From: DAITAZ01 sp036824045 | GTDB taxonomy: Bacteria > Pseudomonadota > Gammaproteobacteria > Burkholderiales > Rhodocyclaceae | Assembly: GCA_036824045.1 (NCBI GenBank) | Contig: DAITAZ010000053.1 | Coordinates: 1-23,401 of the forward strand | Direction of reading: 5' to 3' | Length of the DNA stretch: 23,401 bases | Shown here: piece by piece, positions 1 through 6,943 of the stretch | Numbering within the stretch: position 1 is the first letter of the stretch | How the letters are laid out: each line of letters starts with the position of its first letter | Translations under genes and position numbers: made by a program | The notes under the pieces: generated by a model | What the model saw: only the letters and a program-made list of their open reading frames with translations | The model's database searches: none | Told to the model about the DNA's origin: nothing

Positions 1-112
1 GGGGGGGTGGGGTGGGGGGGGGGGGCGGGTCTTGGGGTCCCGGGGGGGCCGCGGGCGGTTCTGTGGGTGGGGCGCGGGGGGGCGCGGCGGGGGGGGGGGG
101 GGCGCGGGTGCC
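1..112. repeat. G/C homopolymer low-complexity tract at window edge
   Basis: The plus strand is almost pure G with isolated C/T, including a run of about 15 G near 89-103 and several runs of 5-13 G. This differs sharply from the ordinary high-GC coding sequence after position 115. It may be a base-calling or assembly artefact at a contig end. It may also be real, because read on the minus strand it stays open in the fliH frame and would encode a proline-rich linker. The sequence alone cannot decide. Confidence 0.7.
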
Positions 113-250
113 CGTGGCCGGGCTGGCTTCCGGCTTGCGCCGCCCATTGCCGCCGCCGGCGAACTCGGCAAAATCCCAGCGCTGCAGGGCTTGCCCTTCC
201 TCACGGGAGAGGATGCGGGTTTCGGGGAGCGACCGGGCTTCCTGGGTCAT
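1..250 (-). CDS. fliH: FliH, flagellar export ATPase regulator (N-terminal part, truncated by window edge)
   Basis: FliH is the cytoplasmic regulator that holds the FliI ATPase at the export gate and C-ring. The minus-strand frame from the ATG at 250 begins MTQEARSLPETRILSREEGQ and continues ALQRWDFAEF. The 'I-L-S-x-E-E-x-x-A-x-Q-R-W-x-x-x-x-F' pattern is typical of FliH N-termini in beta- and gammaproteobacteria. An AGGTG ribosome-binding site lies about 6 bases upstream, and an in-frame TAA just upstream fixes the start. The gene follows fliF and fliG in the usual order, but 160 bases after fliG, where overlap or a short gap is more usual. From about residue 50 the frame enters the G/C homopolymer tract and reads as Pro/Ala. 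It has no stop before the window edge, so the C-terminal FliI-binding region is not visible. The identification rests on a short N-terminal stretch plus position. Confidence 0.68.
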   Translation of the reverse strand, partial: MTQEARSLPETRILSREEGQALQRWDFAEFAGGGNGRRKPEASPATGTRAPPPPAAPPRAPPTEPPAAPPGPQDPPPPPTPPP

Positions 251-410
251 GGCTTACACCTGGAAACCGTGGCCGGATGTACCCGTTGGCGCTTGCGGAC
301 GGGGGCGCGGCGCGAAGCGAGGGCGCGCGGGGCGAGCAGGTGCCACGCCACAGTATTCAGTTCCATGAGGCGCTCCACGGGGCAGGCAGCGATCAGCCAT
401 GGTTTCCGGG

Positions 411-1421
411 TCAAACGAACGCATCGTCGCCGCCCTTGGCCGAGAGCGCGATCTGACCATCGTCTGCGAGACGGCGGGCGATCTTGAGGATTTCCTTTTG
501 CTGGGTCTCCACTTCCGACAGGCGCACCGGGCCCCGGGATTCCAGATCCTCGCGCAGGGTTTCGGCTGCCCGTTGCGACATGTTGCGCAGGATCTTCTCC
601 CGCATGGCATCGTTGGCGCCCTTGAGCGCGACCACCAGAGCGTCGCTCTGCACCTCGCGCAGGATGGTCTGGATGCCCCGGTCGTCCACTTCCAGCAGGT
701 TCTCGAACACGAACATCTCGTCGGTGACCTTTTGTGCCAGCTCCGGGTCGTATTCGCGCATGTTCTCGATGATGGTCTGCTCGGCGGCGGAGCCGACGTA
801 GTTGAGCATCTCCGCCGCGGTGCGGATGCCGCCGAGGGAAGATTTCTTCATGGAAGAGGCCCCCGCCAGCAGACGGGTGAGGGCTTCGTTCAGTTCGTAC
901 AGGGCCTGGGGCTGGATGCCGTCCAGGGTGGCCACCCGCAGCACCACATCGTTGCGCAGGCGATCGGTGAAATGCTTGAGGATCTCGCCGGCCTGGTCGA
1001 ACTCCAGGTGCACCATGATGGTGGCGATGATCTGGGGGTGTTCGTTCTTGATCAGGTCGGCCACCGTGGCGGCGTCCATCCACTTCAGGCTCTCGATGCC
1101 CGCGGTATCGCCCCCCTGCAGGATGCGGGAGATGAGGTTGGCAGCCCGGTCATCGCCCAGCGCCTTGGTGAGCATGGACTTGATCACCGCCTCGTCGGCG
1201 GAGAAGGGGGCGCCTTTTTCCGCCTCGGCGTTGAGTTCGTCCAGCAGGGCCTCGATGCGCTCCCGGGGCACGCCGCCGATCTTGGTCATGGCGGTGCCCA
1301 GCTTCTGCACTTCCTTCGGGCCCAGATGCTTGAGCACTTCCGCCGCTTCGTCCTCGCCGAGGGTCAGCAGCAGCAAGGCGCTTTTCTCCAGCCCATCATC
1401 GCTGTTGTTCTTGTCCGCCAT
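411..1421 (-). CDS. fliG: FliG, flagellar motor switch/rotor protein
   Basis: FliG is the rotor protein of the C-ring. It binds the MS-ring (FliF) through its N-terminus, contacts FliM through its middle domain, and receives torque from the stator through charged residues in the C-terminal domain. The 336-residue product is full length for the family. It shows the EHPQ motif (127-130), the Gly-Gly hinge (197-198), the MFVF motif (236-239), and a C-terminal charged helix with R284, R290 and E/D 291-292. The ATG start lies inside the end of fliF, giving a 26-base overlap that implies translational coupling. The stop is followed by 160 bases before fliH. Nothing in the protein looks damaged. Confidence 0.97.
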   Translation of the reverse strand: MADKNNSDDGLEKSALLLLTLGEDEAAEVLKHLGPKEVQKLGTAMTKIGGVPRERIEALLDELNAEAEKGAPFSADEAVIKSMLTKALGDDRAANLISRILQGGDTAGIESLKWMDAATVADLIKNEHPQIIATIMVHLEFDQAGEILKHFTDRLRNDVVLRVATLDGIQPQALYELNEALTRLLAGASSMKKSSLGGIRTAAEMLNYVGSAAEQTIIENMREYDPELAQKVTDEMFVFENLLEVDDRGIQTILREVQSDALVVALKGANDAMREKILRNMSQRAAETLREDLESRGPVRLSEVETQQKEILKIARRLADDGQIALSAKGGDDAFV

Positions 1422-3102
1422 TCATCCAGTCCTTGATCAGGTTGGCCACCAGCTTGGGCTCGTTCTTGGCCAGGGCACGGGCGGCGGCCAGCTTGTCCTC
1501 GAAGGTGGGTCCGCGGGGCCCGTCCTCGATGGCCAGGGGTTCGCCGTTCTCGTCCCGGGTGATGACTTCGCCTTCCCGCGCTTCGTCCTTGTCTTCGTCT
1601 TCCGGCTTGGGGGGTTCCAGGCTCTTGATGAGCGGCTTGATGATGCCCAGCACGATGTAGGCAGCCAGCCCGGCCACCAGCAGGTACTTGGCCAACTCCT
1701 TGCCCATGGCCACCATCTCCGGGTCTTTCCAGATCGGGATGTCGGCCTGGTCGGTCTTGTCCACGGCGGTGAAGGCGCTGCTGGCCACGTTGAGGGTGTC
1801 GCCCCGGTCCTTGTTCAGCCCCACCGCCTCGCGGACCAGATCGGAGATCTGCTTGATCTCGTTTTCCGACAGGGCGCCGGTCTTGGTTTTGCCGTCCGGC
1901 AGCTTTTCCACCTTGTGGTTCACCACCACCGCCACCGACAGGCGCTTGACCGCGCCAATGGCGGTCTTGACGTGGCGCACGGTCTTGTCCACCTCGTAAT
2001 TGACGGTGGATTCCTTCTTGCTCGTGATCGGTTGCCCGTTGCTGCCCGTCTGCGTGCCGTTGGGCGTATTGGGCGCCGGCGGCTGGGTGATGGGCGCGGT
2101 GGCGGGCGCCGGCGGCTGGTTGGTGAGCGAACCTGGAACCCCGGCCGCGTTGGGCTGGTTGGTGAGGGATTCGGCGTTCTGCTGGCTGCGGATGGCGGCG
2201 TCGGTGGGCGGATTGGGCTTGTAGGTTTCTGCCGTCTGCTCGCTCTGGTCGAAGTCCACGTCCGCGGCCACCTGGGCGCGGAAGTTGCCCGGGCCGACAA
2301 TGGGGGTGAGGATCTGCTCGATGCGCTTGATGTAGCTGTTTTCCACTTCCTGCACGTACTTGAGCTGGGTCGGGTCCAGCCCGGCCATGCGCAGGGGGTC
2401 GTTACGGGGGGCGAGCAGTTCGCCGTTCTGGTCCACCACGGTGACGTTGGCGGGGTTGAGCTGGGGCACGCTGGAGGCCACCAGATGGACGATGCCTGCG
2501 GTCTGGGCGCTGTCCAGCACCCGCCCCGGATGCAGCGTCAGCACCACCGAGGCGGTGGGCTTCTGCTCGTCCCGCAGGAAGGCGCTCTGCTTGGGAATGG
2601 CCAGGTGCACCCGGGCGCCATTGACGGCCGCCAGGGCGGTGATGGAGCGGGCCAGTTCGCCTTCCAGCGCCCGCTGGTAGTTGATGTGCTCGTTGAACTG
2701 GGAAATACCCAGCTTCTGGTTTTCCATCAGCTCGAAGCCGACGAGCCCGCCCTTGGGCAGCCCCTGGGCAGCCATCTTGAGGCGGATGTCGTGCACCACG
2801 TTGGCGGGCACCAGGATGGCACCGCCATTGTCCGAGAACTTGTAGGGGATGTTTTGCTGTTGCAGGGCGGTGACGATGGCCCCCCCGTCCTTCTCCGACA
2901 GATTGCTGAAGAGCACGGCGTAGTCCGGCTGCCGGCTCCACAGCGCGATGCCGATGAGCAGGGAGATGGCCAGGGCGATACCCGCCGCGCCGGCCATTTT
3001 CTGCTTCATGGGCAGTTCCTTCAGCCTTTGCAAGGCGTAGGGAAGCCGCCCCGTAGGCACGGGCGGGGTTGGAACAGGGGCGATTGCGGTGTCTTCGGCC
3101 AT
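1396..3102 (-). CDS. fliF: FliF, flagellar MS-ring protein
   Basis: FliF builds the inner-membrane MS-ring on which the export gate and C-ring assemble. From the ATG at 3102 the product has 568 residues, a normal FliF length. It has a first membrane helix at about 37-55 and the ring-building region beginning PDYAVLFSNLSEKDGGAIV. A Pro/Asn/Thr-rich periplasmic insertion carries short repeats (SLTNQP twice, QPPAP twice). A second membrane helix lies at about 471-489. An acidic cytoplasmic tail ends in a hydrophobic-acidic stretch around LIKDWM, the FliG-binding site. An upstream in-frame TTG at 3177 would add 25 residues. ATG 3102 is preferred on start-codon type and length, although its Shine-Dalgarno is weak. 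The 3' end overlaps fliG. Divergent from fliE across about 196 bases, as in enterics. Confidence 0.95.
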   Translation of the reverse strand: MAEDTAIAPVPTPPVPTGRLPYALQRLKELPMKQKMAGAAGIALAISLLIGIALWSRQPDYAVLFSNLSEKDGGAIVTALQQQNIPYKFSDNGGAILVPANVVHDIRLKMAAQGLPKGGLVGFELMENQKLGISQFNEHINYQRALEGELARSITALAAVNGARVHLAIPKQSAFLRDEQKPTASVVLTLHPGRVLDSAQTAGIVHLVASSVPQLNPANVTVVDQNGELLAPRNDPLRMAGLDPTQLKYVQEVENSYIKRIEQILTPIVGPGNFRAQVAADVDFDQSEQTAETYKPNPPTDAAIRSQQNAESLTNQPNAAGVPGSLTNQPPAPATAPITQPPAPNTPNGTQTGSNGQPITSKKESTVNYEVDKTVRHVKTAIGAVKRLSVAVVVNHKVEKLPDGKTKTGALSENEIKQISDLVREAVGLNKDRGDTLNVASSAFTAVDKTDQADIPIWKDPEMVAMGKELAKYLLVAGLAAYIVLGIIKPLIKSLEPPKPEDEDKDEAREGEVITRDENGEPLAIEDGPRGPTFEDKLAAARALAKNEPKLVANLIKDWMNGGQEQQR

Positions 3103-3237
3103 CTTCGCGAAGCGTTGTCTTTCTGGTTCGGCGGGCGGCGCATGCTCGTCCCGCAGCCTTGCGGCGATTGTGCGCAAAGCCGTGTACGCGGGTAGTGGCG
3201 AATAGCAAGCGATTCAAGACCTTATTCGGCCATGGGG

Positions 3238-3256
3238 GCGGCGGCGGGCTTGCTAT
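3238..3256 (+). promoter_or_regulatory. Candidate sigma-54 (-24/-12) promoter upstream of fliE
   Basis: GG at 3240-3241 and GC at 3252-3253 are separated by exactly 10 bases, and the -12 side reads TTGCT, matching the sigma-54 pattern (TGGCAC-N5-TTGCT). The -24 side matches only GGC. It lies about 45 bases before the fliE start. In many polarly flagellated proteobacteria fliE is a sigma-54-dependent class II/III gene, so the position makes sense. GG and GC pairs are common in GC-rich DNA, so this remains tentative. Confidence 0.35.
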
Positions 3257-3298
3257 GCTGGTTTCGTCCGCCAATGCGCCGAACAGGAGGCCGTTCCC

Positions 3299-3616
3299 AT
3301 GGATACCCGAGCCATCGACCAAACCCTGGCTGCGCTACGCGCCGCCGCCGACGTGGCTGCCAATCGGCCCGTCCAGAGCCCGCCCTCGGGCACCGTGGAG
3401 TTCGCCGACGTGCTCAAGGGGGCCTTGCAGAACGTGAGCCAGGGGCAGGACAAGGCCCAGCAGATGGCCCAGTCCTTCACCCTGGGCGACAAGGAAGTGG
3501 CTCTGCAGGACGTGATGATCAACCTGCAGAAAGCCAGCCTTTCCTTTCAGCAACTGGTGCAGGTGCGCAACAAGCTGGTGAGCGCCTACCAGGAAATCAT
3601 CAACATGCACGTCTGA
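3299..3616 (+). CDS. fliE: FliE, flagellar hook-basal body protein
   Basis: FliE is the small secreted protein that joins the MS-ring and export gate to the proximal rod. The 105-residue product matches the family in length. Its C-terminal half is diagnostic: GDKEVALQDVMINLQKASLS followed by FQQLVQVRNKLVSAYQEIINM. A strong AGGAGG Shine-Dalgarno stands about 8 bases before the ATG. It is transcribed alone and divergently from fliF. A hairpin terminator candidate follows the stop, so it is probably monocistronic. A sigma-54-like element precedes it. Confidence 0.97.
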   Translation: MDTRAIDQTLAALRAAADVAANRPVQSPPSGTVEFADVLKGALQNVSQGQDKAQQMAQSFTLGDKEVALQDVMINLQKASLSFQQLVQVRNKLVSAYQEIINMHV

Positions 3617-3660
3617 CCGCCCGCGTCAGGCGGTTGCGGCCGGGCAATTTGCCCGGCCTT
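3616..3660 (+). terminator. Candidate terminator after fliE
   Basis: Two successive hairpins directly follow fliE. The first (3616-3634) has a 6-bp stem, ACCGCC/GGCGGT. The second (3638-3658) has a perfect 8-bp stem, GGCCGGGC/GCCCGGCC, around an AATTT loop. The second is followed by only two T residues, so termination may be weak or partly Rho-dependent. Confidence 0.5.
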
Positions 3661-3737
3661 CGCCGGGGAGCCCCGCTCTGGGCGGCCGGAGCCCCGTCAC
3701 CTAAAGTGGAGGCCATTTCCCGAGCGAGGTGGCCGCC

Positions 3738-4634
3738 ATGATGCCCTTTCCAAAAACCGCTGCCCTCATGCTGCTGCTGGCCGCCGCGCCAGTCTTCGCC
3801 GCGTCCGGTCGCTATTGTGGCGGGCCAGTGGTGACCACCGTGCCCAGCGATCTGGAAAACGTGGTGGGGGACCTTTCCCTGGAATACATCGTTCAGCAGC
3901 CGGCAAGCATCACCACCTGCGCCATGGGTTATCTGCTGGAAAAGTGTGGCGACCACGAGACCGCCAACATGGTGTTCGACAAATGCATCGCCGCCGGCTA
4001 TGTGGGGTCGATGATCTGGAAAGCCCTGGCCTACGAGAACGGCAACGGCGTGCCCCGGGACTACGCCAAAGCAGCCCAGTTGCTGCGCCAGGCGGCGCAA
4101 AGCGAGGGCTCGGCCTACTCCACGCTGGGCAAGCTCCACTACGCCACGGTGCTCTACCAGGGCAAAGGTGTGGAGCGGGACGTGGACGAGGCCATGAAGT
4201 GGTTCCGCGCCGCCGCGGCGGATGGGGACCCGGATGCCCGGGAGTTCCTGCGCACGGGCTACCACACCGCCGCCCGGGACGAATCCGGCCAGGGGGTGGG
4301 TACGCCGCCGCCCGTGGCAGCCAGCGTCCCCGGGGCCGCCGCGGCGCCGGCGGCCACGATGCCCGCCGCGGCCATGCGCAAGCTGAGTCCCGCCACTGCC
4401 GAGCCCCCGCCGCGGGTGGAGCCGCCCCCGGTGCCGCCACCGCAGGCGCCGGTCGAGGCACCCGTGGCGGACCTGGTAGCGGGTCAGCATCTGGCCCGGG
4501 TGACCCCGACTCCCGCCCCAGCCCTGCCGTGGTGGAGCTTGGCAGTGCTGGGCTGGCTGATGCTCGCCGGGGCCTGGCAGCAGGCCCGCCGCGCCCGGCC
4601 GCTGGGCTTGCTGCGGGGGGCGAGCCATGGATAA
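3738..4634 (+). CDS. Periplasmic Sel1-repeat protein with proline-rich linker and C-terminal membrane anchor
   Basis: The 298-residue protein has four visible parts. First is an N-terminal signal peptide (about 1-21, with cleavage near VFA-AS). Second is a periplasmic region with four cysteines (27, 61, 70, 83) and two or three Sel1-type helical repeats at about 75-175, recognisable by 'AYENGNGVPRDYAKAAQLLR' and the following 'YQGKGVERDVDEAMKWFR'. Third is a Pro/Ala-rich linker (about 189-262). Fourth is one hydrophobic helix (265-282) followed by Arg-rich residues. Sel1 repeats usually mediate protein-protein contacts. The ATG at 3738 is chosen over GTG 3729 because GAGG sits at a sensible distance. 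Its 3' end overlaps the ExbB-like gene by 8 bases, so the two are co-translated. A role as the periplasmic partner of that membrane channel is inferred. No exact family name is claimed. Confidence 0.8.
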   Translation: MMPFPKTAALMLLLAAAPVFAASGRYCGGPVVTTVPSDLENVVGDLSLEYIVQQPASITTCAMGYLLEKCGDHETANMVFDKCIAAGYVGSMIWKALAYENGNGVPRDYAKAAQLLRQAAQSEGSAYSTLGKLHYATVLYQGKGVERDVDEAMKWFRAAAADGDPDAREFLRTGYHTAARDESGQGVGTPPPVAASVPGAAAAPAATMPAAAMRKLSPATAEPPPRVEPPPVPPPQAPVEAPVADLVAGQHLARVTPTPAPALPWWSLAVLGWLMLAGAWQQARRARPLGLLRGASHG

Positions 4635-5115
4635 CGCCCTCGAACTCACCATGTACGGCGTCAGCCAGCTTTTCCTCTACCCGGTGCTGGTGGCCATCGG
4701 GCTCAGCTTTCTGTATGCCTTTTACGCCTTGGGCGCTTTTGGCTGGCAGGCCCTGGCCCGGCGGCGGGGGCGGCCCGGCGGCTTCGACCTGCGGGCGGCG
4801 CGGGCCCGGGATCCGGGGTTGAGCCTGGCGGAGCTGGAGGGTGTGGCGGTGGCGCGGCTGGAGTTGGTGCGGCTGGTTTCCCGCGTGGCGCCCATGCTCG
4901 GGCTGGTGGCGACCATGATTCCCATGGGGCCGGCGCTCAAGGCCCTGGGGGAGGGGCAGATGAACCAGGTGTCCCAGAGCCTCACGGTGGCCTTCTCGGC
5001 GGTGATCCTGGCCTTGATCGCTGCCTCCATCACCTACTGGGTGGCCAATGTGCGGCGCCGCTGGTATGCCTGCGAGCTGGCCGCCATCGAGAAAGCGCAG
5101 GGGGTGGCACCATGA
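4627..5115 (+). CDS. MotA/TolQ/ExbB-family proton-channel-like membrane protein
   Basis: The 162-residue product has the three-helix layout of the ExbB/TolQ/MotA superfamily, whose members harness the proton gradient. Helix 1 is at about 14-36, followed by a short Arg-rich cytoplasmic loop. The core motif APMLGLVATMIPMGPALKAL is at about 92-111, and a third helix (SLTVAFSAVILALIAASITY) at about 118-137. Helices 2 and 3 carry the small-residue pattern expected of the channel. It is shorter than E. coli ExbB (about 244 residues), like other members paired with DUF2149. It overlaps the Sel1 gene upstream and shares an ATGA junction with the DUF2149 gene downstream, so the three form one translationally coupled unit. 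It is not a flagellar MotA: the long cytoplasmic torque domain is absent. Confidence 0.82.
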   Translation: MDNALELTMYGVSQLFLYPVLVAIGLSFLYAFYALGAFGWQALARRRGRPGGFDLRAARARDPGLSLAELEGVAVARLELVRLVSRVAPMLGLVATMIPMGPALKALGEGQMNQVSQSLTVAFSAVILALIAASITYWVANVRRRWYACELAAIEKAQGVAP

Positions 5116-5423
5116 GGCTGCGTTTGATGGACGAGGCGGAAGCCGACGATCCCCTGCTCTCGCTGGTGAACCTGATCGATGTCTTCCTGGTGATCATCGC
5201 GGCTCTGCTCTTGGTGGTGGCCGACAATCCCCTGAACCCCCTGAGCGACGAGCGGGTGACGGTGATCCGCAATCCGGGGCAGGCGGACATGGAGGTGCTG
5301 GTGAAGGCGGGCGCCAAGGTCGAGCGCTTCCGCGCCGACGGTGCCGCCAGCCAGGGGCGCGGCGTGCGCGCCGGGGTGGCCTACCGGCTGGAGGATGGCT
5401 CCCTGGTCTATGTGCCGGAGTGA
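5112..5423 (+). CDS. DUF2149 family protein, ExbD-like single-pass membrane protein
   Basis: The 103-residue product resembles DUF2149 proteins. It has an acidic N-terminus with DDPL (12-15), a single membrane helix (about 18-37) bearing an aspartate at D23, a post-helix NPLNPL stretch, and a C-terminal domain ending in a YRLEDGSLVYVP motif. The layout (short cytoplasmic N-terminus, an Asp near the start of the only helix, small periplasmic domain) parallels ExbD/TolR, where that Asp carries protons. In other organisms DUF2149 genes occur beside MotA/TolQ/ExbB-like genes, as here. The start overlaps the upstream stop in ATGA. The function is inferred: the proton-binding partner of the 4627-5115 channel. 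Confidence 0.78.
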   Translation: MRLRLMDEAEADDPLLSLVNLIDVFLVIIAALLLVVADNPLNPLSDERVTVIRNPGQADMEVLVKAGAKVERFRADGAASQGRGVRAGVAYRLEDGSLVYVPE

Positions 5424-5481
5424 CCGGGCGCGTGGCTCTTGGCGATAATCGGGGCTCCCGCCTTCTCCGCGAGCCTCCCCG

Positions 5482-6825
5482 GTGAATCTCAACCGCAGTC
5501 TGCTGCTCCGCATCTCCCTGTTTGCGCTGGGGCTTTTCGTGCTTTCGTCCGCCTTGGTCCTGTACCAGGCCCAGGCCCGCATCCGCGAGAGCGTGGGCCG
5601 CTCGGGCGACAGTGTCCAGCGCTTGCTGGCGCTGGACACCCAGCGCGGCTTGAGTGCCTTTGAACGGGACCCGGCCCAGGTGGACCTGACCCGCCTGACG
5701 ACCTTGGGCGAACTGGTGAGCCTGTGCGCGCAGGTGACGGATATCTACGGCCGGCCGGTGGCCAGTCAGTGTTTCGGTGGAGGGCAGGGGGCGCCGCCAG
5801 CCCTGCGTTGGCTGCTGGGCCGCATCGTGGGCCCGGACGTGGCTTACCACGGGGTGCTCGGCAAGTACCCGGGGGTCAAGATTGCCGACCTGGTAGTCAC
5901 GCCCAACCTGGACAGCGAGGCTGGCGAGGTGTGGAGCCGCATCAGCACGCTGCTGTGGGTGGCCTTGGGCATCCTCTTGCTCAACTACCTGGTGGTGATG
6001 CCGGTGCGCCGCGCCCTGCGCCCGACCGAGCAGATCCTGGCCGGCCTGGCCCGGATGGAGGCGGGCGACCTCACCGTGAGGTTGCCGCGTTTCGAGCTCA
6101 TCGAACTGCAAAAGATCAGCACCGTCTTCAACTTGCTGGCCGGGCGCCTGCAGGCCACCATGGACGAGCAGCGGCAACTTACCGCCCGACTGCTCACCGT
6201 GCGCGAGGAGGAGCGCCGCCATCTGGCGCGGGAACTGCACGACGAGTTCGGCCAGTGCCTCACCTCCATCAACGCCGAGGCCGCTTACGCCAACGAACTG
6301 GCCGGGGAGGGGCTGCCGGCACTGCTGCCCTGCACCCAGGCCATCGCCCGCACCGCCGCGCACATGATGGAAGCCTTGCAGGGGCTGCTGGAGCGGCTGC
6401 GCCCGGTGGGGTTGGACGAGTTCGGCCTGGTAGCGAGCCTGGAGAATCTGGTGGCCCAGTGGAACCGCCACGGGCACGGCCGGTGTCGCTACCGCCTGCG
6501 GTGCGAGGGTGATCTGGCGGGGCTGGCGGATGACCTCAACGTGAGCGTCTATCGCATCGTGCAGGAAAGCCTGACCAACGCCACCCGCCACGGGCGGGCC
6601 AGCGAAGTGACGGTGCATCTGGCACGGGCTGGCGGGCTGGAGCTGAGCATCGAGGATGACGGCGAGGGTGTGCCACCCCAGGCCCTGGAGCCGGGCCGGG
6701 GGCTGCTGGGCATGAGTGAGCGGGTGCGGGCCCTGGGCGGGCGCTTCGAGTTTTCCGCCCGTCAGCCCGGCGGAAGCCGGGTGTGGGCCTGGATGCCACT
6801 GCCGGCGACGGAGACGGGGCCGTGA
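5482..6825 (+). CDS. Sensor histidine kinase (NarX/UhpB type) with LapD/MoxY-like periplasmic domain and HAMP
   Basis: The 447-residue kinase begins at a GTG. Domains: membrane helix 1 (about 8-28), periplasmic sensor (about 30-152), membrane helix 2 (about 154-173), HAMP (about 174-226), HisKA_3 dimerisation with phospho-accepting H253 in RELHDEFGQ, and a HATPase domain with N-box ESLTNATRH (362-370), G1 box EDDGEGV (391-397) and G2 box GRGLLGM. The sensor's V-T-D-I-Y-G-R-P-V and G-x-V-V-T-P-N-x-D-S-E-A-like segments recall the LapD/MoxY_N fold used by methanol-responsive MoxY kinases. That assignment is from memory of the family. The gene starts 58 bases after the DUF2149 gene; the gap holds a GGCGATAAT box that could be a weak -10. 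The partner regulator follows. Confidence 0.88.
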   Translation: MNLNRSLLLRISLFALGLFVLSSALVLYQAQARIRESVGRSGDSVQRLLALDTQRGLSAFERDPAQVDLTRLTTLGELVSLCAQVTDIYGRPVASQCFGGGQGAPPALRWLLGRIVGPDVAYHGVLGKYPGVKIADLVVTPNLDSEAGEVWSRISTLLWVALGILLLNYLVVMPVRRALRPTEQILAGLARMEAGDLTVRLPRFELIELQKISTVFNLLAGRLQATMDEQRQLTARLLTVREEERRHLARELHDEFGQCLTSINAEAAYANELAGEGLPALLPCTQAIARTAAHMMEALQGLLERLRPVGLDEFGLVASLENLVAQWNRHGHGRCRYRLRCEGDLAGLADDLNVSVYRIVQESLTNATRHGRASEVTVHLARAGGLELSIEDDGEGVPPQALEPGRGLLGMSERVRALGGRFEFSARQPGGSRVWAWMPLPATETGP

Positions 6826-6863
6826 TCCGTGAAGCCTGTGCTGGCCGCTTGCCGTGGGTGGGG

Positions 6864-6890
6864 GCGGCGCCTGGCGTGAAGTGGCGCCGC
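6864..6890. other. GC-rich inverted repeat between kinase and regulator genes
   Basis: A perfect 8-bp inverted repeat (GCGGCGCC at 6864-6871, GGCGCCGC at 6883-6890) around an 11-base loop lies in the 118-base gap between the sensor kinase and the response regulator. There is no T-tract, so it is more likely an mRNA structure or weak attenuator than a terminator. Confidence 0.4.
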
Positions 6891-6943
6891 GCTTTGCTGA
6901 CGCCCGGACGCCGCGTGGGGCGGGCTCGACGGGGGGGAGAGGG

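Noticed and set aside
254..400. 48-codon minus-strand ORF (MADRCLPRGAPHGTEY...) between fliG and fliH
   Set aside because: No ribosome-binding site, Pro/Arg-rich composition expected by chance in GC-rich DNA, and a competing frame overlaps it.
802..3195. Very long plus-strand open frame (797 codons) opposite fliF and fliG
   Set aside because: It is antisense to two well-recognised flagellar genes and has the Arg/Ser/Gly/His composition of a GC-rich shadow frame, with no domain recognised.
5436..5452. GGCGATAAT box before the kinase gene as a sigma-28 or sigma-70 -10 element
   Set aside because: No matching -35 sequence at the right distance (TAAA for sigma-28, TTGACA-like for sigma-70), so not listed as a promoter.
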